64,000 nt of DNA from positions 78,428-142,427 of the forward strand of contig NZ_WGNY01000003.1 of NCBI RefSeq assembly GCF_016124325.1. Direction: 5' to 3'. Origin of the DNA: Phenylobacterium sp. (lineage in GTDB: Bacteria; Pseudomonadota; Alphaproteobacteria; Caulobacterales; Caulobacteraceae). Below are positions 1 through 11,676 of this stretch, piece by piece. The notes beneath the pieces are model-generated. The model ran no database searches. It had not been told where the DNA came from and saw only the letters and a program-made list of their open reading frames with translations. A program made the position numbers and the translations under genes. Numbering within the stretch: the first letter of the stretch is position 1; every line of letters starts with the position of its first letter.

Positions 1-66
1 AGCCGAATTTGAAGGCCGCCGCGCGGGCCCACCGGGGGCGGTTAGTCGCCGAACGGTGATCTCAAG

Positions 67-570
67 TCAAGCTTGGGCGAGGAAGGCGGCGATCTCGCGG
101 TCGTTCCGCAGGTGGAAGAGGCGGGCGTGCGCGCCGTGTTCGGCCAGCGCCGCCTCGACCTCGGGCCTGACCCTACGGTCGAAGGTCCAGATGTAGCGGT
201 AGAAGGCGAAGTCGATCTTTTCGCGACAGCCCTCCGCCATGTCGGGGCGGCCGCCGTCGCGATAGGTCACCGCCCGCCAGATCGCGCGGCACAGGCACAG
301 CGTCCGGGGCTGGTCGATCCAGACGATGGTGTCGGACATGGGCATCCGAAGGTGGAAGGTCGAGGGGAACTGGCCGTCGCAGATCCAGGCCGGGGCCTGC
401 AGCGCCGCCATCACCCGCGTCCGGTAGTCGTCGCGGTCGCTCTCGACCCAGCCCGGCTTCCAGAAGAGGACGTCGAGGTGGATGACGGGCAGGCCCAGCT
501 TGTCGCCCAGGCGGCGCGCCAGGGTCGACTTGCCGCCGCCCGAGTTCCCGATGATCAGCACCCGGCGCAT
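67..570 (-). CDS. P-loop adenylate kinase-like / topology-modulation (FlaR-like) ATPase
   Basis: ORF with Walker A 'IIGNSGGGKSTLARRLGDKLGLPVIHLDVLFWKPGW'; the ORF-track extension upstream of MRRVLIIG is probably not translated. Confidence 0.75.
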   Translation of the reverse strand: MRRVLIIGNSGGGKSTLARRLGDKLGLPVIHLDVLFWKPGWVESDRDDYRTRVMAALQAPAWICDGQFPSTFHLRMPMSDTIVWIDQPRTLCLCRAIWRAVTYRDGGRPDMAEGCREKIDFAFYRYIWTFDRRVRPEVEAALAEHGAHARLFHLRNDREIAAFLAQA

Positions 571-695
571 GACGCCCTCGCGGCCCTTCGGTACAATGCG
601 ATAGGCGAAGCCGCGCCGCGGGATCAACAGCTCACGGGCCTGGGATCGGTCTCCGAGCTGTGCGCGGCGCCCACGCCGGAGACTTGACGCGAACA

Positions 696-717
696 CATAT
701 AAAGATATCTTTATATG
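696..717. promoter_or_regulatory. Perfect 22-bp palindrome CATATAAAGATATCTTTATATG, candidate operator of the ArsR/SahR-like regulator
   Basis: Self-complementary over 22 bp; ends 2 bp before the ATG at 720; TTGACG upstream at 684-689. Confidence 0.7.
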
Positions 718-719
718 CG

Positions 720-1691
720 ATGAAGCTCTCCGCCAAACAGGCTGTGGACGTGCTGCGCGCGGCGGGCGAGCCGACGCGCCTGCGCATCCTTGCGCTGCTG
801 GAGCGCGAGGAGCTGGCGGTGCTGGAAATCTGCCGCGTGCTCGACCAGAGCCAGCCCCGGGTGTCGCGGCACCTGAAGCTGCTGGCCGAGGCGGGGCTGG
901 TCGAGCGTTTTCCGGACGGCGCGTGGGTCTTCTACCGCCTGACCGGCGAGGGCCGCGCTCACGAGGTGATCGGCGAGGTGCTGGCCCGGCTCAATCCGGA
1001 CGATCCCGTGCTGGCGCGCGACCGGCGCAAGATCGACGATGTGCAGGCCGAGCGCGCGGCGGCGGCCCAGGCCTATTTCGCCGACAACGCCGCCCAATGG
1101 GACCGCATCCGCTCGCTCTATGTGTCGGACACGTCCGTCGAGGCCGAGATCCTGCGCGCGACGGGCGGCGGCCACGTGCGGCGGCTGGTGGACCTGGGTT
1201 CGGGCACCGGCCGGATGCTGATGCTGCTCGCGCCCCACGCCGACCACGCGCTGGGCCTCGACCTGTCGCAGCAGATGCTGAACATCGCCCGCCGCAACAC
1301 GGCCGAGGCCGGGCTCTCCAACGTGGAACTGCGCCACGGCGACATCTTCGACACGCGCCTGCCCGAGGGCGGCGCCGACCTGGTTGTCGTTCACCAGGTG
1401 CTGCACTACCTGAGCGATCCAGCGGCGGCGGTGCGCGAGGCGGCGCGGATCACGGCGCCGGGCGGCCGGCTGGTCATCGTCGACTTCGCGCCCCACCAGC
1501 ACGAATTCCTGCGCGAGCAGCACCAGCACCGACGGTTAGGGTTTTCCGACGAAGAGATGAACCGCTGGCTGGCCGAGGCCGAGCTGCCGCAGGTGGCGCA
1601 GATGGACCTGCCGCCGACCCGGGCCGATGGCCTGACCGTGAAGATCTGGGCCGCCCGGCGCGCGCCCACGCAACTGAGGAGCGCCGCATGA
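720..1691 (+). CDS. ArsR-family HTH regulator fused to a SAM-dependent methyltransferase domain (SahR-like)
   Basis: N-terminal wHTH 'PTRLRILALLEREELAVLEICRVLDQSQPRVSRHLKLL', C-terminal 'VDLGSGTGRMLMLL' motif I; lies directly upstream of metF/metH. Confidence 0.85.
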   Translation: MKLSAKQAVDVLRAAGEPTRLRILALLEREELAVLEICRVLDQSQPRVSRHLKLLAEAGLVERFPDGAWVFYRLTGEGRAHEVIGEVLARLNPDDPVLARDRRKIDDVQAERAAAAQAYFADNAAQWDRIRSLYVSDTSVEAEILRATGGGHVRRLVDLGSGTGRMLMLLAPHADHALGLDLSQQMLNIARRNTAEAGLSNVELRHGDIFDTRLPEGGADLVVVHQVLHYLSDPAAAVREAARITAPGGRLVIVDFAPHQHEFLREQHQHRRLGFSDEEMNRWLAEAELPQVAQMDLPPTRADGLTVKIWAARRAPTQLRSAA

Positions 1692-2641
1692 CGCCGCAAC
1701 GCAGAAGCACCGACGGGCCGGGCGCGGCCCTCGGCCCCGTCGCGCGCGCCGGCATCGGCGGCCGCCCGCGCCCCAGCGTGTCGTTCGAGTTCTCGCCGCC
1801 AAAGGGGCCGAAGTCCGAGGAGAGCCTGTGGGAGGCGATCCGGCGGCTGGAGCCGCTGAACCCGACGTTCGTCTCGGTCACCTACGGGGCCGGCGGCTCG
1901 ACCCGCGAGCGCACGCATCGCACCGTGGTGCGGATGCTGAAGGAAACGACGCTGAAGCCCGCCGCGCACCTGACCTGCGTCGAGGCCAGCCGCGCCGAGG
2001 TGGACGAGGTGGTGCGCGACTACTGGGCGGCGGGCATCCGCCACATCGTGGCGTTGCGCGGCGATCCGCCGGGCTCGCTGGGCGGCGTCTACGTGCCACC
2101 CGCCGACGGCTACGCCAACGCCACCGAGCTGACCGCCGGCATCAAGGCGATCGCCCCGTTCGACATCAGCGTGGGTCTTTATCCCCAGATCCATCCCGAA
2201 AGCCCGTCGGTGGACCATGACATCGAGGTGCTGAAGGCGAAGATCGACGCCGGGGCGACCCGTGCGATCACCAACTTCTTCTTCGACATCGAGGGCTACC
2301 TGCGCTTCATCGAGCGCATCCGGAAGGCCGGCGTGACCATCCCGATCCTGCCGGGGATCATGCCGGTGTCGAGCTATGCCGGCCTGGCCAACATGTCCCA
2401 GCGGATCGGCGTCACCCTGCCGGGCTGGCTCGCCAATCTGTTCGACGGTCTCGACGAGGACCCGGAGACCCGCAAGCTGGTCGCCGCCTCCGTCGCCGCG
2501 GAGATGTGCGCCCGGCTGCAGGAGGAAGGCTTCTCCGACTTCCACTTCTACACCCTGAACCGCGCCGATCTGGTGTACGCGATCTGCCGCGTGCTGGGCG
2601 TGCGCGAGACGCCGACCGAACCCAAGGAAGCCGCGGCATGA
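1688..2641 (+). CDS. metF: Methylenetetrahydrofolate reductase
   Basis: 'SFEFSPPKGPKSEESLWEAIRRLEPLNPTFVSVTYGAGGSTRERT...VALRGDPPG'; ATGA overlap with upstream gene. Confidence 0.93.
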   Translation: MTPQRRSTDGPGAALGPVARAGIGGRPRPSVSFEFSPPKGPKSEESLWEAIRRLEPLNPTFVSVTYGAGGSTRERTHRTVVRMLKETTLKPAAHLTCVEASRAEVDEVVRDYWAAGIRHIVALRGDPPGSLGGVYVPPADGYANATELTAGIKAIAPFDISVGLYPQIHPESPSVDHDIEVLKAKIDAGATRAITNFFFDIEGYLRFIERIRKAGVTIPILPGIMPVSSYAGLANMSQRIGVTLPGWLANLFDGLDEDPETRKLVAASVAAEMCARLQEEGFSDFHFYTLNRADLVYAICRVLGVRETPTEPKEAAA

Positions 2642-3711
2642 ACCGGCCAAGCTCGAGACAGGAACGCATCGCGGCGCTGAAGGCCGCGGCCAGGGAGCGC
2701 GTGCTGATCCTGGACGGCTCGTGGGGCGTGATGATCCAGAAGCGCGGCCTGGACGAGGCGGACTATCGCGGCGACCGGTTCGGCGACGCGCCCGGCCAGC
2801 TCAAGGGCGACAACGACCTGCTGTGCATCACCCGGCCCGACATCGTGGCCGACCTGCACGACCAGTACTACGCCGCCGGCGCCGACATCTCGGAGACCAA
2901 CACCTTCTCGGCCACCTCGATCGGCCAGGCCGAGTACGGGCTGCAGGCCGCCGTGCGCGACATCAACCTGGATGGCGCGCGCATCGCCCGCGAGGTCGCC
3001 GACCGCTGGACGGCGAAGGAGCCGGGCAAGCCGCGGTTCGTGGCCGGCTCGATCGGCCCGCTGCCGGTGATGCTGTCGATGAGCTCGGACGTGAACGATC
3101 CGGGCGCGCGCAAGGTGACGTTCGATCAGGTCTACGAGGCCTATTCCGAACAGGTCCGCGCGCTGCACGAGGGCGGGGTCGACCTGTTCCTCGTGGAGAC
3201 GATCACCGACACGCTGAACTGCAAGGCTGCGATCAAGGCGATCCTCGACCTTGAGGACGAGGGCTACGAGCCGTTGCCGATCTGGATCTCCGGCACCATC
3301 ACCGACCGCTCGGGGCGCACGCTGTCGGGGCAGACGGTGGAGGCGTTCTGGAACTCGGTGCGCCACGCCAAGCCGTTCGCGGTGGGCCTCAACTGCGCCC
3401 TGGGCGCCGAGCTGATGCGCCCGCACATCGCCGAGCTGGCCCGGGTCGCCGACACCCTGGTCTCGGCCTATCCGAACGCCGGCCTGCCCAACGCCATGGG
3501 CGAGTACGACGAGACGCCGGACCAGACGGGCCACCAACTCCATGAATGGGCCGAGCATGGCCTGGTCAACATCCTGGGCGGCTGCTGCGGCACCACGCCG
3601 GACCACATCCGCCACGTGGCCGAGGCGGTGAAGGGCCTGAAGCCGCGGCCGATCCCCGAACGGCCCACCGCCATGCGGCTGGCCGGCCTGGAACCGTTCG
3701 AGCTCGCCTGA
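2638..3711 (+). CDS. metH: Methionine synthase, homocysteine S-methyltransferase (N-terminal) half
   Basis: '[26 protein letters not shown]', '[16 protein letters not shown]', '[15 protein letters not shown]' zinc-site motif. Confidence 0.92.
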   Translation: MNRPSSRQERIAALKAAARERVLILDGSWGVMIQKRGLDEADYRGDRFGDAPGQLKGDNDLLCITRPDIVADLHDQYYAAGADISETNTFSATSIGQAEYGLQAAVRDINLDGARIAREVADRWTAKEPGKPRFVAGSIGPLPVMLSMSSDVNDPGARKVTFDQVYEAYSEQVRALHEGGVDLFLVETITDTLNCKAAIKAILDLEDEGYEPLPIWISGTITDRSGRTLSGQTVEAFWNSVRHAKPFAVGLNCALGAELMRPHIAELARVADTLVSAYPNAGLPNAMGEYDETPDQTGHQLHEWAEHGLVNILGGCCGTTPDHIRHVAEAVKGLKPRPIPERPTAMRLAGLEPFELA

Positions 3712-4174
3712 TGAAAGCGCCAGACTGGTACGACGCCTGGTGCGAGGAGGCGTTCGCCGACTTCTCCGCCAAGCAGAACCGGAACGCCGAAGCGTTCCGC
3801 CTCGAGTCGTGGCTCCGCTACGACTATGACACCCAGGCCCGCACCCTGACCTTCTCCGACGAGCAGGGGCCGCGTGTCGTGGCCGACATCCAGGTGGTGG
3901 GCCGAACCGGCGCGGTCGGATGGCTCTGGGGGTGGGGCGACCCCGCCTGGCCGCCGGCGAGCGTCGAGGCCATGGGCCGGGTCCGCGACTTCGGCGCCGA
4001 GAACGGAGTGGAAGAGCTGACCACCGACTTCCTGAAGAGCGACGACCTCGAAGGGGCGGGCTGGATGCTCACCGCCATCGCCGCCCGCATTCTGGAGGCC
4101 GAAGGCGGCTACCGCGCCCAGAGCGCGAACGGCGCCGTCTATTTCCTGCTGCAGTCGATCAAGTTCGTGAGCTG

Positions 4175-4175
<1 letters not shown>
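3711..4175 (+). CDS. Small protein of unknown function between the two metH halves (DUF6882-like?)
   Basis: 154-aa ORF with TGATG overlaps at both ends; '[25 protein letters not shown]'. Confidence 0.8.
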
Positions 4176-6826
<2,651 letters not shown>

Positions 6827-6948
6827 TTCCCGTCATGGCCCGGCTCGGGAGGCCTGCCCTCGGGCGGGCCGCGCAGCGGCGCGTCCCGGGGGGCCACCCG
6901 GACACGCCGGCGATCGTGAGTGGCCGGGGCCGCGCCGCCGCCGGCCCG

Positions 6949-7050
6949 TGGGGAACCACGAAAGACGCGAAAGGGGCGTGAGGGCGCTGGCGTCGGCGCG
7001 AGCGGAGGCGCCGTCTTTTGAACCACGGATTTCACGGAAGGGCGCGGAGG
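6949..7050. repeat. Degenerate copy of an intergenic 'GGAACCACGAAAGACGCGAAAGG' type repeat
   Basis: gtggggaaccacgaaagacgcgaaagg and ttgaaccacggatttcacggaagg resemble the arms of the repeat at 44663-44753. Confidence 0.5.
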
Positions 7051-7062
7051 GCGGGTGGGCGC

Positions 7063-8103
7063 CTACGCCGCCTCGAAGGCCTGGACGAGGAAGTCGACGG
7101 TCGGCTGATCCCGCAGTTTGCAGACGATGTTCTGGTTTGCGAACGCGCCCTTGAACCACTTGGCCTGATTGGGCTCGACGGTCTTCACCCAATCGACCCC
7201 GACCACGTACTCGGCCATGGTCGGATCGTCGGCATTCAGCTTGATGTTCGGCTGCTCGAGGGGTTGCTCGAAGAGCGGCCCCTCTGGCGTGACAAACTCG
7301 GAGGCGATCGTCTTCGGCGTGGTGACGACCCCGTAGCCGATAAAGCCTGAGCCCTTGTGATAGGCGAAGATCTTGTCGCCGGCGCTGAGCTGGTCGAGCC
7401 GCTTGGTGTAGAAGTCGCCGCCGCACGCGCCGACGAAGCCGTAGCGCCGCATGTCTTCCCACGACCGATCGTCGCCAAGACCTGCATTGACGAAATAGTA
7501 GCCTGACCAGGGAGCGCGGACTTTGCGTTCGGAACGCTCCTCAACCTCGGCCTGATCGAGGAGGAAATCCGTGGTCAGCCATTCCTGTCCGTCGGCTTCG
7601 AAGACGTTGAAGAACGCCGTGTTGATGCCGACGCCATGCTCTTCCGAGAGGTATTCGACAATCCGCCGGGAAGCCGGGTCGAGCTCGCTGGCGACGATCA
7701 GCATGGAATGGGCGCTGTTCAGGCGCTCCGGAATCCGTTCGCCGAAGTGCTCCTCGAAGCGCGTGGCGAGGCGTCTCTGGGCGTAACGCTCGGCGATCTC
7801 GTAGATGTTCGGCGTCGTGAGCGCCCTCACCCAAGACGCGTAGTCGAGCACCTGGGCCACGATCTCGCGTGGCGTCCGGTCTTTCTTCAACTCGATTATG
7901 ACGACGCCGCCCAAGCGATCGAGCGCAAGCAGGTCGATGTAGCCTCCGTGCCCGGTGTGGACCTGGCGGCCGATGACAATGGCGTCGAGACCGAGCAGCG
8001 CGGGATTCTCCGCGACCCATTCCTCGATCAGGCTCTCGCGCGACAGGGCCTTGGGTTGCGCCCGCACCAGGCGGCCCTGCTGGACCTTGAACAGATTGCT
8101 CAC
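7063..8103 (-). CDS. NucS/DUF91 (RecB-like PD-(D/E)XK) nuclease with C-terminal EVE/PUA-like domain
   Basis: 'GYIDLLALDRLGGVVIIELKKDRTPREIVAQVLDY' (D-X13-ELK plus QxxxY); C-terminal 'RSWEDMRRYGFVGACGGDFYTKRLDQLSAGDKIFAYHKGSGFIGYGVV'; GTG start. Confidence 0.8.
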   Translation of the reverse strand: MSNLFKVQQGRLVRAQPKALSRESLIEEWVAENPALLGLDAIVIGRQVHTGHGGYIDLLALDRLGGVVIIELKKDRTPREIVAQVLDYASWVRALTTPNIYEIAERYAQRRLATRFEEHFGERIPERLNSAHSMLIVASELDPASRRIVEYLSEEHGVGINTAFFNVFEADGQEWLTTDFLLDQAEVEERSERKVRAPWSGYYFVNAGLGDDRSWEDMRRYGFVGACGGDFYTKRLDQLSAGDKIFAYHKGSGFIGYGVVTTPKTIASEFVTPEGPLFEQPLEQPNIKLNADDPTMAEYVVGVDWVKTVEPNQAKWFKGAFANQNIVCKLRDQPTVDFLVQAFEAA

Positions 8104-8201
8104 GCACTCCCCCTCGAACAGCGAAGTTACCTAAGCGCGAGCTTCGAAGCGGAGCAATCCCGCGTTGGTCTCCGAACTGCGCGCGTCGCGCGCGTTAGGA
8201 T

Positions 8202-11162
8202 CTACCGGCCATTCGCGGCGCGCTCCTGATTCAAGGCGAACAGCCGCTCTAGGATTTCGTCGTCCGACAGGTCGGCTGGCCAGCCGTAGGCGGCGGCCAC
8301 GGCGGCGTCGAGCGCCTCGTGCGCCAGGGCCAGCCAGTGCGGCCGTTCGTTGTAGAGGTTGGTCAGGGTGCGGGCTTTCAACAGCTTCGCCGCCGCCTCG
8401 TCCTTGGGCAGGATGCGGTCGGGATAGCCGGGCACAACCTCAGGGACGCGCACCGTCAAGTCCGGCGGGTTCAGCCACGCCTCGCGCAGGTCGTTCAGCT
8501 TGCGCGCCGCCTCGGCGATGGCTGGCGCGCGCGGGTCGGCGGCGTAGTTCGCTGCGGGGATGTTGGGCGTGAGTCCGTCGGGGAAGGGGAAGGTCGCGAG
8601 GCAGCTTTCAGCATTGTAGGTCGGATCATTGCCGATCCCGTGCCATGAGCAGGTCGCTAGGGACCAGACTTCGTGTAGTCGCGAACTTAAAATTCCAAAG
8701 ACAATGTCGTCGTCTCGGGCAATGGCGACAAGTCGACTATCCGGGACAACGGCTCCGGGCAACCATACGAAGAAGCGGTGTTTTGCGACCCGGGGTGTAG
8801 CGATGAAGCGCTTGAGCCCATTCAGTGAACGCCACATCCCAGGCCGCGCCTCAGCGTGAATCCACCACCGAAGCCGATGATTGTCACGGCGCAGGCCCTC
8901 CCTTTGCGGAAGGACGTGTTCCTTCACATGAGCGAACGGCGCCTCGTAGAGCGCCGCCTGCTCCAAGGGGCAGTCAATTGGGAAGAAGATGATCCAACGG
9001 TCGTCCCATCGTCCGGTCAGATGAGAGCCATTGCGCCATTGCCGCAACACATCGCTATTCGGTCGCCCGTTCGGATTCAGTGGCAGGCCTAGCCATGTTC
9101 TCGCAGTTTCACCTTCAACATCAAACGAACCGCCCTTCTGAGTGCCTATGAAGCCGACTCCGGTGTTCTCGCCAAGGGCAGCCGACTTCGTCACGTCGAC
9201 AGTCGTACTTGTGAGATTTGAGTTGATGTGCTCCACCGGCTGACCGTTCAATCGTCTTTCGATAAAATTGGCTCCGAAACCAATCATCGAGACCCGGACG
9301 TCGGCCCCCTCAACTGCCCAAGGTTCATCTGCCCAGGCCTCCTCCAGCGCCTTGGCATCACAAATCGGGTCCAAGACACGGCGGCTCGCGCCGTCGCGGA
9401 TCGAGTTCGTCGTCACCAGCCCGACGCGCGTTGTCTGTCCGGCTTGTGCCTGCCGCCACCCCTTCTCGACCCAGTAGGCTACGAGGTCGGCCTCGGCCGG
9501 CACGCGCCCGTGATAGGCCGCGAACAGCCGCTCCACGGCCTCGTCCCCCAGGTTCTCGCGCATACGCTTCCCGCCAAGGAACGGCGGATTGCCGATGATC
9601 ACATCGACTGCCGGCCACTCGGCCTCCGTCCCGTCCGGGTTCAGCAAGGCGTCGCGGTTCTCGATCTGGTCGAGATTTGACAGCACCGGGTCGGGCGGCG
9701 GCGTGGCGGCCTTCTTCAGCACCCATTGCAGATAGCCGATCCACAAGGTCAGCCGCGCCAGTTCGGCGGCGTAGCGTTCGACCTCGATGCCCCGCACCGC
9801 CTCCAGCCCGACGCGCGGCAGGAAGCCGGTCACGCCCAGGCGCTCGGCGTCGACGATGGCCCGCTGTTCGAGGTCCATCAGTTCGTGCAGGGCCACATAG
9901 AGGAAGTTGCCCGAGCCGCAGGCCGGGTCGAGGACGCGGAAGGCGGCCAGACGCTCCAGCCAGGCCTCGACGGCGTCGCGCGCCTCCCGCCGCGCCGTTG
10001 TGCGCCGCCGGTCGATGGCGGCGATCTGCTTGCGGCGCTTCGCCTCCGCCTCCTGCGCCGCTCGCGGATCGGCGCGCATCTGATCGCCAGCCGCCTCCAG
10101 CAAGGCCTTGCGTTCGGCCTCTGCCGCTTCGGCCTTGCCGATCGCCGCCCGGGTCGTCTCCAGCACGGCGGCCCACTCCGCCTCCAGCGGTCGCACGATC
10201 ACCGGCTCAACGATTTTCAGGATCTTCTCGCGGTCGGTATAGTGGGCGCCCAGCGCCTTGCGCTCGCGCCGAGCGCTCAACGCCTGTTCGAACAGAGTGC
10301 CGAACACCGACGGGTCCATCTGGGACCAGTCGTGCTCGTCGGCTGTGCGGGCGATCAGCTCCAGGTCGATGCGCTCCAGCGGCAGCACATCGGACCCATC
10401 GAACAAGCCGCCGTTGAACCACCGGATGAATTCGGCGCCGAAGAAGGTGTCGCCCTGCGCCGCCATCTTGGCGAACAGCTCGGAAAGCTGCGCGCGCGCC
10501 GCCTTGGGTCGCGACTGGGTGGCCTTCATCAGCCGCGTGAACAGCCGATCCTTCAGGAGGTCGGCGTCCTCCGCGAACATGCAGAAGACGAGCTGGTTGA
10601 GGAAGTGGGCCACCGCCCGCGGCTCGTGCCCGCGGTCCTGCAGGCGGCGAGACAGTTCACCGAAGCGTTCAGCCGCCTTGGCCGTCAGTTCCTGGGGCGT
10701 GAGGCGGGGCTTGAGTTCGTCCGATCCGTCGAACACCGCGCGCAGGATGTGGCGCTTCGCGGGGTCGAGCAGGTCATTGAGCCCCAACTCGTAGGTGCGC
10801 GCGACGGTATTCGTCCAGTTGGTGTGGACGACGATCCGCTCCATGTCGGACACCACCAGATAGGGCGGGTTCTCCAAGTCGCGCGAGTAGGAGGTGACTT
10901 GGCGCAGCGCTGCGTTCAGGTCCTTGTGCCGGCCTTTGTACTCCCAGGCGAAACAGCCCTTGCGCCAGACGTCGGCCCAGCCCTCGCCGCCGCCGACCTT
11001 CTCGGCGCCGCGTTCGAAGCAATAGCGCTCGCCGCGTGGGTCTTCCTCGGCTGGGGTCGGCACACCGAGCACGTGGCAAAGGTCGATGAAATGCTCCTGC
11101 GAGCCCTGCCGTTCACGCAGCTCGCTATCGCGCCACTTTGCGATGAAGTCCGCTGCGTCCAT
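8202..11162 (-). CDS. Single-chain MmeI-like (Type IIL/IIG) restriction endonuclease-DNA N6-adenine methyltransferase
   Basis: N-terminal nuclease motif D64-X9-E74-Y-K76 ('DVWRKGCFAWEYKG'), MTase motif I 'DPACGSGNFLY', motif IV 'NPPF', TRD-like C-terminal third. Confidence 0.85.
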   Translation of the reverse strand: MDAADFIAKWRDSELRERQGSQEHFIDLCHVLGVPTPAEEDPRGERYCFERGAEKVGGGEGWADVWRKGCFAWEYKGRHKDLNAALRQVTSYSRDLENPPYLVVSDMERIVVHTNWTNTVARTYELGLNDLLDPAKRHILRAVFDGSDELKPRLTPQELTAKAAERFGELSRRLQDRGHEPRAVAHFLNQLVFCMFAEDADLLKDRLFTRLMKATQSRPKAARAQLSELFAKMAAQGDTFFGAEFIRWFNGGLFDGSDVLPLERIDLELIARTADEHDWSQMDPSVFGTLFEQALSARRERKALGAHYTDREKILKIVEPVIVRPLEAEWAAVLETTRAAIGKAEAAEAERKALLEAAGDQMRADPRAAQEAEAKRRKQIAAIDRRRTTARREARDAVEAWLERLAAFRVLDPACGSGNFLYVALHELMDLEQRAIVDAERLGVTGFLPRVGLEAVRGIEVERYAAELARLTLWIGYLQWVLKKAATPPPDPVLSNLDQIENRDALLNPDGTEAEWPAVDVIIGNPPFLGGKRMRENLGDEAVERLFAAYHGRVPAEADLVAYWVEKGWRQAQAGQTTRVGLVTTNSIRDGASRRVLDPICDAKALEEAWADEPWAVEGADVRVSMIGFGANFIERRLNGQPVEHINSNLTSTTVDVTKSAALGENTGVGFIGTQKGGSFDVEGETARTWLGLPLNPNGRPNSDVLRQWRNGSHLTGRWDDRWIIFFPIDCPLEQAALYEAPFAHVKEHVLPQREGLRRDNHRLRWWIHAEARPGMWRSLNGLKRFIATPRVAKHRFFVWLPGAVVPDSRLVAIARDDDIVFGILSSRLHEVWSLATCSWHGIGNDPTYNAESCLATFPFPDGLTPNIPAANYAADPRAPAIAEAARKLNDLREAWLNPPDLTVRVPEVVPGYPDRILPKDEAAAKLLKARTLTNLYNERPHWLALAHEALDAAVAAAYGWPADLSDDEILERLFALNQERAANGR

Positions 11163-11250
11163 CTCGCCCCGACTCTTTGGGCCAGCTTAGCGGAGACCGG
11201 CGGCCAAGCCATCGCCGAGGTGGCCGGTTGTGACGAGCGCCGCGCCTGAG

Positions 11251-11330
11251 GCCTGCCCTCTCCACCATCGGCTCTTCGGCCTGCGGCCTCGGCCGATGGT
11301 CCCCCTCTCCCGCTCGCGCGGGAGAGGAAG
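11251..11330. repeat. Dispersed palindromic repeat, copy A (GCCTGCCCyCTCCACCA...TGGTCCCCCTC + hairpin)
   Basis: ccaccatcggctc...gccgatggtcccc stem followed by ctctcccgctcgcgcgggagag stem; second copy at 11497-11563. Confidence 0.75.
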
Positions 11331-11441
11331 GGGCTCTTCGGCCTGCCGCAGGCTACTCCCGCCGCAGCGGGCCAAGTGACCGCTCCCGGCGTATTGCGGC
11401 GGTCGGCCTGTGTGACCACCCCGCCCCCGGCGCGCATGGGT

Positions 11442-11469
11442 CCCGGTTTTCGGCTTTGCCGAAACCGGG
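11442..11469. repeat. Intergenic hairpin CCCGGTTTTCGGC-TTT-GCCGAAACCGGG
   Basis: Near-perfect inverted repeat followed by atgac. Confidence 0.6.
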
Positions 11470-11496
11470 ATGACAGTTGAGGGGGCGCGGATGGGG

Positions 11497-11563
11497 CCTG
11501 CCCCCTCCACCACGCGCTCTGCGGCGCGTGGTCCCCCTCCCGCCGCCTGCGGCGGGGGAGGCG
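11497..11563. repeat. Dispersed palindromic repeat, copy B
   Basis: gcctgccccctccaccacgcgctctgcggcgcgtggtccccctcccgccgcctgcggcggggga; same layout as copy A. Confidence 0.75.
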
Positions 11564-11676
11564 AATGTTCCCGATTTGTTCTTGATTTTCGGGGTCGGTT
11601 GGGGTAGGCTGAGCGTCGGGTTCCCGCGGGCGGCGGGGGCGGTTTCGGGACATGGGCAGGTTAGGGCAGGGCAGGC

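Noticed and set aside
711-1529. Long antisense ORFs over metF/metH and most other genes (e.g. 711-1529, 1406-2650, 4424-6706, 18480-20918, 32746-34980)
   Set aside because: High-GC shadow ORFs; composition is biased (His/Arg/Val/Gly-rich), no domain motifs, and the opposite strand has clear conserved genes.
9726-11249. 507-aa plus-strand ORF over the restriction-methyltransferase gene
   Set aside because: Antisense shadow of a motif-rich gene on the minus strand.
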